Assembly: GCA_964019415.1 (NCBI GenBank) | Contig: OZ025888.1 | Span: 3,061,819-3,125,818, forward strand | DNA from: Ianthella basta | Taxonomy: Eukaryota > Porifera > Demospongiae > Verongiida > Ianthellidae | Length of the DNA: 64,000 nucleotides | Direction of reading: 5' to 3' | Shown: one piece after another, positions 10,356 to 22,159 of the stretch | How positions within the stretch are numbered: position 1 is the stretch's first letter | Layout: every line of letters starts with the position of its first letter | Notes under the pieces: generated by a model | Told to the model about the DNA's origin: nothing | The model's database searches: none | Seen by the model: only the letters and a program-made list of their open reading frames with translations | Position numbers and translations under genes: made by a program

Positions 10356-13300
10356 CTTCTCCGTCGCGACGAAAATCTTTTTCTTCATTCCAAACTTCGT
10401 ATGACCAGGACTGCATTTTGCCTGTTTGACATTCATGTAAAAGTGGACGGATCTTTGCTCATCGTGAGGAACCTGCGACTGTCCGAAGTTATATGCCTTC
10501 GGTTCAAATTATTACTCCCGGCGCTTTTAATTTCCACTAGAACTTCTGGAGGAGGGCACCACTATGGTTTTAACCAATTTTACCATGTTTCATTCTAATG
10601 TTGAGCGTATAGACCAAGTACCAAGAAAAACGGCCTGCCTATGATTAGGATCTAGCTTAAGATTTTATAAGACGTCTGAAACAGATGCCTGACCCTACTA
10701 CTGTATTAATCAGTGCCGATTTACTGCCTGGATGACTTCACGACAATTAAACCTCTTTTACATGGACCGGTTAATCCACATTGAAACCCAGATAAATGTG
10801 GGTTTCCGCATTCACTCGGCGATCTAATACCGGATCCGAATCCGGGTTAACAATCTGCTGTAGAGGTGGTTTTAATTCAGCATTATACGTTGAATCCGGG
10901 GGGTTGATTGCCTTAGCACAAGTTAAACAGCGTTTAGCGAACTGTTGCACGACGGAACCCGAAAATTGCACTTAAAGTCGCGATCACTCCAACCAGGAAC
11001 GATATCTTGAAGGAATGCCGCGCTCCTGTGCTTAACCTACATTGACCTGCTCACTCTCGGAACAGTGAAAGAGGCGTCGCGCACTCGATAAACGTGCGCA
11101 GACGTGTATTTGCTGCTGCAACCCCATTACCGCATAGAGTATGTTCTGTATCGCCGTTGTCCGTCGTCGTCTAGCTCACCGCCTCCTCCCTCTTCTTGCG
11201 CACAGCCAAAACAACACCAGGATTAAAGGCAGCTCTTCCGAACGACATGTTGCCGAAAATTAACTGTTCACCAGCCGCGAAAATCGTCAGATTATCTATG
11301 GTCTGTGTGAAGACAAACCGGATTTGATCTGGATGCGAATCCGGTTCTATAATCCGGAATAATGGTCCGCTTGAAAGGGTATTAATGCCATTGGTATCAA
11401 CCGACCAGTAAACCCTTGGGTAAGCTTAGCTCAACCAAACCCAGCCTAGCTAGCTGTCCCTTTCTAAATGTTGCTTGTTGCACCTGTGATACTTGGCTGG
11501 GATGATACAAAACTAGGCGCACATACTTGGTATTTTGTAACAAACTAAACTTGCTTCACCTTCATTGTACCCCCAGAATAATGGTCAGCTATTGGTATCA
11601 ATGTGGGTTGACGGTCTAAAGAAAGCTGGTACATACTATGAAGGGTATGTTGAAAATTTGGCCAGGAGGTCTAACATGGCATTTATAACCGTCTTGCTCC
11701 TTACTGGCTACATGAAAAGGCATATACCATCCTTTCCATAGGTCCAAAGCGTTGTGTATGCTGTAGTGAGCGCATGTTCGTGATGTAAGGCCACAGACTG
11801 TGGCTGCTGCATGAACTGTAAAGATAGGAAAAGTTTGGGGTCCTGGCTGAAAAAAGAAGCCTGTGTACAACAGATGTGTGTTCAACAAGGTAGGACATGC
11901 ATGGGCATATGCATGCTCTCAGGCACACATTAAGGTGTTACTATCTAATGTGCCCATTTTAAATCTTTCCTATGCAGGTACACATGTGGCTGTATGAAAG
12001 GAGTCATTACAATTTTACTTACCACATGCATAATAATGTGAAGAAGCATGCATGTGAAGAAACAAAATTAACCCTCATTCATTTCTTTACTATGACATTG
12101 TAGTCTTATCATTGTACATAATAGGGGCGAGCCTGAGCGAGCCCCACTTTGTGCGTGGTGTAGCTGGAAGCGCCAATAGGATGTGTATAAATTATGCCGG
12201 CAGTCAGTTTGGGCCACGGAGTATAGTTTTGGCTTAATAATATGTTGGACTCATCAGGGGACTGCAACACATTTTGGGCACAGGGGACTGCTTACACCGT
12301 ATACTTTATTTTGCATGTTACAAACATTGTGGTTGCGCTATCATGCATATCATTAGGCGTGGCATATAATAGTACAGGTATCTCCGGATGTGACGTCACT
12401 AAATTCACCCGTACTGTCGCTGCGGAAAGCTGGGCGAGGCTGACTGCGCGAACGAACGTTGGCTGCTTACCGCCAGTACCGTAGCTCAAGGTTATCTGAA
12501 GTATCCCGGCGATTTCTCTCCCTAAAGCTTCAAAAAACGCTATACTGCCACACCTGATCGCTGCCCAAGGCATCTTGCCGAGTCTTTATAACTTTTAGCA
12601 TCAACAGTGTAGCTGTCAGTCATTAACTCTCCATTCCTTGCAACACATCCACTTGCACAATTTCTATGCAAGCTAGGCAAGTTTTGCCAGCACAGTTAAT
12701 TGGGGCGAGCCTAAGTGAGCCCCACTCTGGCGTGGAGTGTAGGCGGAAGTCTCTTTTTTATTATTATTATTATTATTATTATCATTATGTATAGATGGTA
12801 CGTCCGTTTTGGCCCCGGGGCCGATTTCGTCTAGGTCATAGCCCCAAGCATAAGACGTCTATATATGCCCCAAGCCGAGTATCTTCGCTGGTGTAGAACA
12901 CGGCTGCATGCCGTTCGCTTGCCACATCTGCACACTCCGAAACAAAGACGCCTTACCAACCGTGCAGACTGCGGATGCCTTGGCAACTGCATACACCCCG
13001 TTGGAACGTCCCTCGCACTCACGACGCTATGTCAAGGAAGCTCTCCCCTGCCTTTGTTGTTGTAGCTATGGGAAAGCAGCGGGTCCCCACGTCGGCTAGG
13101 ATGCCGATTTTTGATGCACGGCTTTTGCGTGAACTTTATGCCCAGGCGGCTACAGTCAATGTTTCACTGGAAGGACAGTGCGCTCCAGCCATTGTTGTAG
13201 CCAGGGACCAGATCGCTTCAGCGATCAAAGTTGGCTGCAGCGAGTTCCCTCGGAGCAGGCTGCTCATCTAGTGCATTCATGCTGATGCAATGACGTTGTC

Positions 13301-13888
13301 AGTATATTTGTGGGCGTTGTCAGTATATTTGCGGGCATGGGTAGTGGTCCGTCTGCTCCACTTCATGACATCATCTTGCTTGTTGCCATGGTGTACCCAT
13401 TAACGTACTAGAGAAAAACTGGTATATATCAATGCAGTAACTTGCTGTCTTATGCTCTGCATTTGGTACTCATGTGGAGGTGTTTCCGTCCTCAGTAGGC
13501 CTATCCACATTTCATATAACCTATTTCATTCGCCTACACCCATCATACATGTGTGCTCCATTCCTGTCATCGCCCACTCTCTAGGCCACAATCACTGCAA
13601 GAGTAAGTGACGCTCGCTCAGGCTCGCCCCATAATGCTTGCATTCGCCTTGTTGGGGCGAGCCTGAGCGAGCCAAACACTAACGATGTACGTCGCCTCTG
13701 TCTGTATGTGTATATATATGTGTTTGTCGTACGTCCGTTTAGGTCTGGAACACATGCAGTGGACGTATACACTGTATAGACTGCGCAAATACCATTTATA
13801 CCATTCATTTTGCTTCTCATAAACATTGTGGTTGCACTATCATGCATATAATTAGGCACTGTGCGCGGATACTTGACCCTATATAATA

Positions 13889-14224
13889 CCTATATCGCAA
13901 AATTGTCGCGACCTTAAATTTCGCAAATCGCTGCCAAAACGGGTGTCAGTAATGTTCGCGAGTAAAACTTTCGCGAAGGAGACTCTACAATGTAGACATT
14001 AAAGCCTTTTTAGTGTAAATAGCAGGAACAATCGCTTCTGAAATCCAGCAAATGGAAGAGCTACACGCTGTTCGTTGATCCGCCATTTTATTGTGACATC
14101 ACGCACATGCACAAGTTATTATTATACCATAGGTATTATATGAATATAAACTTCGCGACAGAAATTTTCGCGGATTTACTTCATTCGCGAAAATGATTGG
14201 TCGCGAACATTTTGCTATATACGG
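13889..14224. mobile_element. TA-flanked MITE, second copy
   Basis: Duplicate of the element at 6783-7119, one base shorter, again between TA dinucleotides (13887-13888 and 14225-14226). It adds no independent evidence of mobility, because it was carried along with the 7.1-kb block. Confidence 0.65.
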
Positions 14225-14416
14225 TACATTGTTGAAATGGCCGCTGTGAGCAAGTTTCAGCACTGGTTTGAGTGAAAAGCGGATGAATTACCTAACTACC
14301 GTCCAGTCAGCGATCACACGCACCGATGTGGCGAATAATTGTGGAGAGCCTGAGTTTCAACAGCGGTTTCAGCAAACACAAACGCCCGACTTGGCTACCT
14401 TAGTAACTACCATGCA

Positions 14417-14866
14417 TGAAGGATCACTGGGTTTACGCCACCAATTAACTACACCACCAGTATTGGTGTTACAGCTGGTTGGGAGGCCCAAAAGGCACTA
14501 TTAAGTTGGTAAGTTGGCAACCAGTGATTCCCTTCCCCCTAACATCCTACAAAGATGGAAGAGCCACAGACAGCTGTTTCACCCTAATTGGGGCTCATCA
14601 GTGTGGCGTACTGATGGTAATAGGATGAATGCCACTTCCATATGTATCCACCACAAGCTAAAACACTTGTGGTTTCAACACATAGAAGCAGCATAAAAAT
14701 CAATCACTGGTTGTCAACTTACCAACTTAATAGGGCCTTTTGGGCCGCCCAACCAGCTGTAACACCAATACTGGTGTAGTTGGTTGGTGGCGTAAACCCA
14801 GTGATCCTTCAAGCAACAAACCTAGCCTTTGCATGGGCCTAACTGCACGAGTCACTTTTGAACAAC
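14417..14866. mobile_element. Foldback element with loop and complete right arm
   Basis: Left arm 14417-14528 and right arm 14704-14812 are near-perfect reverse complements of roughly 110 bp, including GTTACAGCTGGTTGGG and its inverse, around a ~175-bp loop. The right arm continues to 14866 with sequence matching the inverse of 7634-7690. The left arm here is therefore truncated relative to the 7.6-kb copy. No coding capacity. No target duplication could be identified. Confidence 0.75.
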
Positions 14867-15403
14867 TACCATCCATTCACGGACTGCAGCCATGATCTCG
14901 GCGACGGCAGAGATACAGGGCTCTGCACGGCCATAACCTGGGCAAACTGAAATTGGTCTACAGCTTTGGAGTGCACACCAGCGGGAAAGGCTGCCCGACA
15001 TGTACAAGCAACTGCCCTAAGGAAGGATGCGCAATTATCAACTAGCCTCTACACAAGACCTGACGCTCACACTTCCACTCGCTCAGGCTCGCCCCCATGA
15101 TGTTGAACATCTGCCTAGTTAACTGTGTTGTGTTTGCACATGAATTCACCGTGCTAGCTAGACACTGCGTGCTAGCCTTCTTCATTGCAGTCGCTTGCTA
15201 GTGATTGCAGCCATAGAATTTGCACAGGCACTGCTCAGGCTCGCCCCACAATGCTCTGCATTCGTCTAGTTGATTGGGGCAAGCCTGAGCGAGCCCCTTC
15301 CCTTACGTGTAGTACGGTGGCTCTGTTTGTGTCGTACGTCCGTTTGGGCCACGGGGGAAGTTTTAGCGTAATATTTTGGTCAGGGGACTGCAGCGCGCGT
15401 AGT
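14867..15403. other. Unassigned region with two GGGGCGAGCC-family sites
   Basis: No gene seen. A half-site lies at 15079-15120 and a full hairpin at 15233-15290 (15-bp stems, 28-nt loop with AATGCTCTGCATTCG). The latter is followed by the family segment CGTACGTCCGTTTGGGCC and GGGGACTGC, as near 5690 and 6625. Confidence 0.6.
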
Positions 15404-16359
15404 AGTCTATCGAGCTAGATCTCTTTCGCGTTTTCGCGTAACCGAATGTAACTGGCAGGGAAAGGTGAAAGAGGGTCTAGCAGAGGTCATTAATATTCAT
15501 AGCCGATTGACCAATCAGATCAACTAGCTGGATCCAACTAGTAGTGGCACCTCGTGGATACCTCCACATTAGTTAATCACGGACGGTTTTGTTGCAGCGA
15601 GCAGTAATGGCGGCGCTCTTCACTGTCTAGATGAACGCTATCTCAAGTCACCCAATGTTTCTTCGAACTGCTCGTGAAATGGTAAAACGCACAGGGATTC
15701 TTGAACCTCCTGGAAATAACTCGCGGCGAGGAACAAGCGATGCTGATCGCTCTTCGGTGCTCCCTGTACCAGAAGCTTGTCTTTTGGCAAAAGGGGAGAC
15801 ACCAGTATTAGCCGGAGACAACAGAGGTCGTTTCTGCGAGCGACTAGTCAATCTCCGAGGGCTTATTCTCATCGGAGAGGGAGCAGAGGCGTACTGCAGC
15901 TTGCGAAGAAGTTCCTTCGTAGCGTTTCTTCTGATTCGCAACCACTAGAGGCTTACCCCGGCTTGACAGGCACATAAAGTGGGATCCCAGACTTGCAGAC
16001 AACTCAGCGCCAGCAACTCCTCTCAGCTGATGGTACAACTCGATCGGGCCGCCTCCTCGAGAAAACTCGCGCTGCAAGCGATACTTAATTGCTTTTGGGA
16101 TTGGCCAACTTGTAGACTGCGCATACAGAGCTCAGTGGTTTGGCCATCTTCAGTTCCTAACTGCACTAACTGACTGCACAGACTCGCTACACTGCAGAGC
16201 AATCTTAGCCGGTTTACCTGGGTTGGACGGTCTAGCTAGCCAGACTGCGGTACGAAAGACCTTAGTATGAATATTAATGACCTATGCTAGACCCTCTTTC
16301 GCCTTTCCCTGCCCATTACTTCCGGTTACGCGAAAACGTGAAAGAGGTCTCGATAGACT
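15404..16359. mobile_element. 956-bp element with ~95-bp terminal inverted repeats
   Basis: Left end 15404-15505 and right end 16262-16359 are inverted repeats of roughly 85% identity. Both begin GTCTATCGAG and share TTTTCGCGTAACCG, GGCAGGGAAAGG, GAAAGAGGGTCTAGCA and GGTCATTAATATTCATA. The interior has overlapping open frames of 66-105 codons on both strands with no recognisable domain, so it is best read as non-autonomous. No target duplication is visible at the outer edges. Confidence 0.7.
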
Positions 16360-16557
16360 GTTGAAATACGGAAGTAGGACGCACGTGACTAGATGCTGCG
16401 CAAGCACTCTTCTACGTATACGGGTGGGCAAAATCTCGATCTGCTGCTGTGACATCATGGACAGCAGTCCTAGGGCAAACAAATGCCTAGGTATACCAGA
16501 CCTACCATATAGGATGACGAAATGTATAGAAGAGACTAAAAATAAAACCAGCCATAA

Positions 16558-16575
16558 CCCTAACCCTAACCCTAA
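16558..16575. repeat. Short telomere-like CCCTAA motif
   Basis: Three CCCTAA units in tandem, the metazoan telomere repeat in inverse orientation. Three units could arise by chance or through element insertion; it does not show a chromosome end. Confidence 0.6.
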
Positions 16576-16593
16576 AATCCAAGCATGCTACAT

Positions 16594-16708
16594 TGGCCGA
16601 GCGAGCTAACCCTAGTGGCCGAGCGTGCTAACCCCAGTGGCCGAGCGAGCTAACCCCAGAGGCCGAGCGTGCTAACCCCAGTGGCCGAGCAAGCTAACCC
16701 CAGTGGGG
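16594..16708. repeat. 22-bp tandem repeat, ~5 copies
   Basis: Unit of about 22 bp, GTGGCCGAGCGAGCTAACCC, with alternating GCGAGC and GCGTGC variants. It begins 18 bases after the CCCTAA motif, and its own TAACCC core resembles that motif. Confidence 0.85.
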
Positions 16709-17919
16709 GCAAGCCAGATGAGCAGATTCCAAGAGAGCCACCAGCGAGGACAGCGAGCGGTAACGGTAATAGTACCATCAATCTCAACTGCTCCCGTCCT
16801 ACTCTATTGCGACAACGTAGCTCAACAAGCCAGGAAAGGCAGCAAGCAGTCGACCAAGCGAACCACAAGAACAAACCGCCAAAACCAACCCGCCACTGTG
16901 AGCAACAGTATTTTATAATAGTTACTTAGGGACTGGATAAGTAATGGAACTTATACAGTGTAGAATATAGTCATGTCACGTGCATCTCAAATTACTTCCG
17001 TACTTCAACATTGGTGAACATAGTGAATCCCGTACGTATATACCACGGCTGTTTCACTTGTATCCCGCGTGTACAACTTAGTAATTCTTGCGCAATGGCA
17101 TAATGGCGCCCGTTGCCGTATGCTAGCCATGTATAAAGATATCACTCCACCGGGTTTTCCTAGAGAAATGATATACAGCATTTGATCGTTGGTACTATTA
17201 TAGACGTTTTGGTGTAGGTCCCATCTTACTCCTTTTTTTTCTGCAGGTTTCCAGGACCGGTATGTTTTATATTGTAAACGTGTATATTTAATACTAAATG
17301 TCCATTACGCACATACATTCCTCAAAACTGCAGGAAAAATAAAGAGTAAGATTAGACCAATACCAAAATACCTAAACAATTACCAGCAATAAGATGCACC
17401 AAGCCGTTTCTTCCGAAAAACCCGTAGGAATGATATCCGTTATACATTGCTAGCATAGGGAAAAAGATGCCATTTTTCGAATGCAAAAATGTTGCCTAAC
17501 TACTAAGTTACCCTGGCAAAACAGCCGTGATACACTGTTTAGTACCATACCCAATGCCATTTATAACAGCCACTTTGCATTTCATAAGCATTGTGATTGC
17601 GCTATCATGCATATTATTATACACAATGTATAGCGTCAATACAATGTCCTATAATATGCTGTCATTATTAGACACAAGACCCTACTTAAGGGCAATAGGT
17701 ACAGCATACTACAGCTATGGATCGCACCACGGGCAATTCTACAGACCGTAGGCTGTCAGACTAGCAAGACGGCCAAGTTGACCTAAAATGTATAGCAGCG
17801 CGAATGCATGGAAGAGACAGCGCAAGGCAACAGAAGAGCATCATTCTGTTTAATGTTTAATGCATGTGCAATGCATGCTAAGTGCATGAATAAGTGAAAC
17901 AGCCACTGCATGGCACTTC
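16709..17919. other. Unassigned region
   Basis: No gene recognised; open frames are under 90 codons and featureless. At 17560-17620 it contains a segment (TTTGCATTTCATAAGCATTGTG, CTATCATGCATATTATTA) also found near 5205, 6705, 12310 and 13815, so part of it belongs to the GGGGCGAGCC repeat family. Confidence 0.5.
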
Positions 17920-17978
17920 CTCAGGCTCGCCCCACAATGCTTTGCATTCACTAGTTGGGGCAAGCGAAGCGAAGCCCC
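17920..17978. repeat. GGGGCGAGCC-family hairpin, diverged copy
   Basis: Left stem with GGCTCGCCCC, loop ACAATGCTTTGCATTCACTAGTT, right stem GGGGCAAGCGAAGC. The loop is better conserved than the distal stem. Confidence 0.7.
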
Positions 17979-18004
17979 TCTCATCTGGGTGGTGCGAAAA
18001 CCGG

Positions 18005-18270
18005 AAATTTGGTACGCCTCGGTTGTGCAATAGTTTTTTGTATGTTGCGGTTGTGCAATAGTTTTTGGTACGTCGCGGTTGCGCAATAGTTTTTGGTACG
18101 TCTTGGTTGCGCTAGTAGAGAGTATAAGATTGTCGTATATGCCTAACTTCAAACGTCCTTGTGACGTCACCACATTACATGTTCACATACACATAGGCGT
18201 GTAAGAAAAGTAACTTTAGATTGGCGTGTAAAAAAGTATGCAAATAGTTTTTGGTACGTCGTGGTTGCGC
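18005..18270. repeat. ~32-bp repeats, tandem then dispersed
   Basis: Unit GGTACGTCGCGGTTGCGCAATAGTTTTT. About four tandem copies lie at 18005-18115 and a further copy at 18245-18275, with variants nearby to 18345. Embedded TACGTCG and TGCGCAA motifs are partly self-complementary. Confidence 0.75.
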
Positions 18271-18352
18271 AATACTTTACCTTATATGGAACATTCGCTG
18301 CATTGCGCAATAGTTCGAGTTGTCGCGTTTGTGCAATAGTTTACCATCTTTG

Positions 18353-18646
18353 ATACGTAAGTAAGGTCTCTTACGCTTGCTTGCTGCAGCCGCCTCTGTG
18401 ACGGGCTACTTTTGACTCCTGCGCAATTGCTATTACGCAGTCTCTGGTTGGTACGTAGTTAAGGTCTCTTACGCTTGCTTGCTACAGTCGCCTCTGTGAC
18501 GGGCTACTTTTGACTCCTGCACAATTGCTATTACGCAGTCTCTGGTTGGTACGTAGTTAAGGTCTCTTACGCTTGCTTGCTACAGCCGCCTCTGTGATGG
18601 GGTACTTTTGTCTCTTGCCCTGGTGCAATTACACAGTCTCTGGTGC
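18353..18646. repeat. 98-bp tandem repeat, 3 copies
   Basis: Three consecutive 98-bp units starting at about 18353, 18451 and 18549, each running from TACGTA through GGTCTCTTACGCTTGC to ACGCAGTCTCTGG. The first two are almost identical and the third diverges in its second half. Confidence 0.88.
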
Positions 18647-18947
18647 CGGCTTTTAGTGTACTCTTCTGCTGGACAGGTGACTGTCAAGATAGTGAAGGTG
18701 AACTGGCCGGCTTAGCCATACAAGGACTGTATGGGCCAGGTGGGAGGTGTGCTGTTGCTTTGATAGTTAAGTTCTCTTGCTGGCTATATCAATATCAATA
18801 TCAATAAATATTTAAGTGCACTGTACCCATAGGTACTAGGACACCACGTGGTCCAATGCAGCACTGCACAAATTAGAAAGGATAGGGATAATAATAGTAA
18901 GTGGCGTCATAGTGAATGAGTTAGGCTAGTTAGAATGTACAGGGGGA

Positions 18948-19562
18948 CTAATAGAACCTAGCTGACCACATAGAGTTAATGATAGACAAAATATGATAGT
19001 TCCTACATGCAAGTGATAACACCAGGGCTGCTACATCTCCATTGCTCTTTCCTGAGAGGTCTTCTTTTGCTTCGTCCATGGCTTTCAAGAGAGGCTGTCT
19101 GTGATGATCCCATGCAGAGCACTGCAATAGCCAATGACACACATCCTCAACCTCCCCACTGTCACATTCCTTGCATATCCTGTCCCCCCTCTTCACCCCA
19201 TGCCATCTTCCCATCTCAATCTGAAAAGCGGCAGTTCCACCTCTCAACTTCAACATCATCCTCCTTTCCGCCTTTGACTTCAGTAATGCACAACTTGACT
19301 TAACCTCGCAATCCGATATCAGCTTCATCATTGATAACTTGGGCTTCTCATGTATTTCCTTCCTCCATTCATCTCTTACATTCCTCCAAGCGACACTCAG
19401 CAACATATCTTTCACATCCACCTCAGACAACTCCCTGATCACACCAATATTCACGTCTTGCCACCCAAATTTCTCCACACACTAATACTTCTCATCCAGC
19501 TTCCCCTACTACACTCCACAGCCTCAGACGCCACCTTCCTCAACAGCCTGCCTTCATACACC
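18948..19562 (-). pseudogene. LINE ORF2, C-terminal zinc-knuckle part
   Basis: The open frame 18948-19478 continues the ORF2 product past the reverse transcriptase. It contains the metal-binding pattern C-x2-C-x7-H-x4-C (CKECDSGEVEDVCHWLLQC), typical of the C-terminus of many non-LTR ORF2 proteins. The link from the RT frame (ending at 19563) requires a frameshift between about 19480 and 19565. Confidence 0.8.
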
Positions 19563-20609
19563 TTACTTGTCAGCACCTTGTACCAAAATTGGACACACCT
19601 CACTCTTGCCTCCCATACTACTCCTCTCTACTGTCTTCTTCCTCATATGCATTATGCCTGACTTCCCCACATTGATCTTCACCCCCCATTCTTCACACCA
19701 TTTGACCAACACATCCAAGCTCTTCGTCAATCTTTCTCTGTCAGAAGACGTGTCATCTGCAAACAGGAGACCCGGTACCATATCACCACCACACTGCACA
19801 CCACACTTCCCTTCATGTAACCTGGTCACACCACCATTGATGTACAAGAACAGCAATGGTGAGAGCACACAGCCCTGTCTCAATCCAGTACAAACTTCAA
19901 ATTCTTCACTTAGCCTGTCATGAACCCTCACCCTACATGAGCTGTCCTGGTACAGAGCCTTCAAAAACCTCAAAAACCTACCATTCACACCCAGCTGTTC
20001 CAAGCATCTCCACAACTTCCCTCGGTCTACTTTGTCATATGCTTTTGCGAAGTCAATGAATGCCACCAGCATACCTCCATCAGCTCTAACCATCTCAGTT
20101 TGCCCCAACAGCACCAATGCCAAAACCTGATCCCTACACCCCCTCTGCTTGCGAAAACCACCTTGCTCTTCTGTGATAAGTCCTTCTCTTTCAGCCACAT
20201 CAGATAGCCTAGCATTCAGGATCATACATAGCACCTTGCTCACTGTAGACGTCAACGATATCCCACGGTATGTGTTTGTGGCACACGTACCCCTGGACTG
20301 TTTCTTTGGAACAGGAACAACTAGGCTCTCCTTCCACACTGAAGGTACCAACCCATACTTCCAACACACCTCAAACAAAGCACACCAAACATCAAACAGC
20401 ACCTCTGCTGACATCATGTCGACCGTAACTCCATCTTTTCCAGGTGCAGCGTCCCTCTTCACTTTCTCCAAGGCCCATGCAACCTCCTCTCTGAAGATAG
20501 ACTGACACAGCCTCTCACTGAAGTCCAACCCCTTAGTACAACTCTTGCCATCCATGTTTTCATCAGTTTGCTCTTCCCCATCCACTGTAGCCTCATTACT
20601 AGCACCCAA
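19563..20609 (-). pseudogene. LINE ORF2, reverse transcriptase domain
   Basis: A 348-codon frame with the ordered RT motifs: APGKDGVTVDMM, YRGISLTSTVSKVL, EEQGGFRKQRGCRDQ, catalytic motif A FIDFAKAYDKVDR, GLRQGCVLSPLLF, and catalytic FADDT. Both catalytic aspartate sites (motif A and the FADD box) are intact. A few residues appear to be missing just after FADDT compared with the usual spacing in related enzymes. It joins the endonuclease frame at about 20599-20609 through a frameshift. Confidence 0.92.
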
Positions 20610-22013
20610 GACTTTTGCAGTGTTCTTTCCAAACCTTCACTGCTTCATCACCTGTCTTAATGTTACCATCTTCATCATAAACTTCCAGGAGATCACACAC
20701 TCCTCTTTTCTTGTGGCCAACATTCATCTTCTTCACTGACTTCCAAAACTTCTTCAGGCATTTTAGTTCTTGTTCTAGCTTGTCCCGTGTCCTCCTTTGG
20801 TATGACCTCTTCACCCTTCTCACTGCCTTCGAATAAGTTTGCCTCATCTCCAGATACTTATTCCTCATCTGCTTGCGATCTTCCCCAGCCCTACTTCGCA
20901 ACCATTCGGACTCCCTACGATGAAGCTCCTTCCTCAGGTTCGCCAATTCCTTAGTGAACCACACCTTCCCCTTCTTGCGCTCACCATAACTCACTTCCTT
21001 AAGACCTGCCTTCAGTCTTGTCACCAACTCATCATACACCGCATCAAGTCTACATTGACTGCCCTCAACAGCCCTCAACCCAGCTATGATGCCCTCAATG
21101 AACTTAGTCTCACCCAGCATGTACCCTTCTGGAACCACATACTTCTTCTGCACACCACCACCACCATCTTCCTTGTCTGCAACCTCAGTCAAGTTAGCAA
21201 TACTGTCATCCACCAGCAAGTCCCACATAAGTACAGAATGATCAGGGACCCGGAATCCCTCTTCACTCACACAGAGATGTGCCTCACACTGCGACATAGT
21301 TCTAACCATGAAGTTATCTATGTTAGCCAACTCATCAAATGGAACCAAACAGTAGTCAACCACAGATCGCCCTTTACTGGAGATACAGGTGAACTCATCA
21401 GCCCCCTTACGACCACTGACAAAGCATAACCCCGTGCTCCTCATACACTCCACCAGCGTCTCCCCCTGCTCATTCTTCACCATGTCTACAATACACCTGT
21501 CCACTCTTTCATCATCCACATCTCTCAACCCATCACACCTGGCATTGAAGTCACCACAGATCACCACCTGCCCCTCTGCCTGGAACCTCTGTATCTGTTC
21601 TTCCAATAGGAGGAAGCGCTCAGCTACATCTACATCTCGACTTGAACCAACTGGAGGAATATAGCAAACTGCAACAAAAAACACACAACCACTCTTTTGA
21701 TGCTGGAACTCACTGCTTTCCTACTCAACCTCGACCGGTTATGACCAAACCAATGATAACCTTCAAACACTGCAACTTCATCCCCGTTCAACCATGTCTC
21801 CACCAGACAGGCCACATCAGGTTTATAACAGCTTATAACCTTGGCCCTCATGTCACAGTCCTCCACCGATCGCACTCCTTCATTCCCATCTCCCCTCACC
21901 CAACCAGCTACATTCCAACACATCATTTTCACATTTACATGGTCACAATAGTTCTCATTACACTTCTCCCCAGCATCCACATCCCCCCACCCCTTGGAGC
22001 CTTCGCCCCGCAC
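20599..22013 (-). pseudogene. LINE ORF2, apurinic endonuclease domain
   Basis: Two frames, 21630-22013 and 20599-21684, together give an exonuclease-endonuclease-phosphatase domain. The first has CWNVAGW and the catalytic glutamate context DVACLVETWL. The second has CYIPP, GDFNAR, SVVDYCLV and the terminal PDHSVL (equivalent to the SDH box). One frameshift near 21650-21690 separates them. A lysine/arginine-rich linker (20750-20950) leads toward the RT. Confidence 0.88.
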
Positions 22014-22159
22014 AGAATGGGACTCGTTCAGCGCTGCCTCAATACCCGAACCACTACTGACTCTAAAAAAGGTGACCTCTTCTCAATTCTCCAGAACTCT
22101 CCAAAGTCAACACCATCAAGCAGCTTCAGAAGAGACTCCTCGCCTTCCAACCAAAACCA

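Larger units (their letters stand above)
8218..14747. repeat. ~7.1-kb duplicated block, copy 2
   Basis: Second copy of 1093-8017: minisatellite, unassigned region, GGGGCGAGCC-family repeats (half-sites at 12126 and about 12702, hairpin at 13612-13672), a TA-flanked MITE (13889-14224) and a foldback element. Beyond about 14747 the sequence continues into material not seen in copy 1 because of the gap. Confidence 0.9.
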
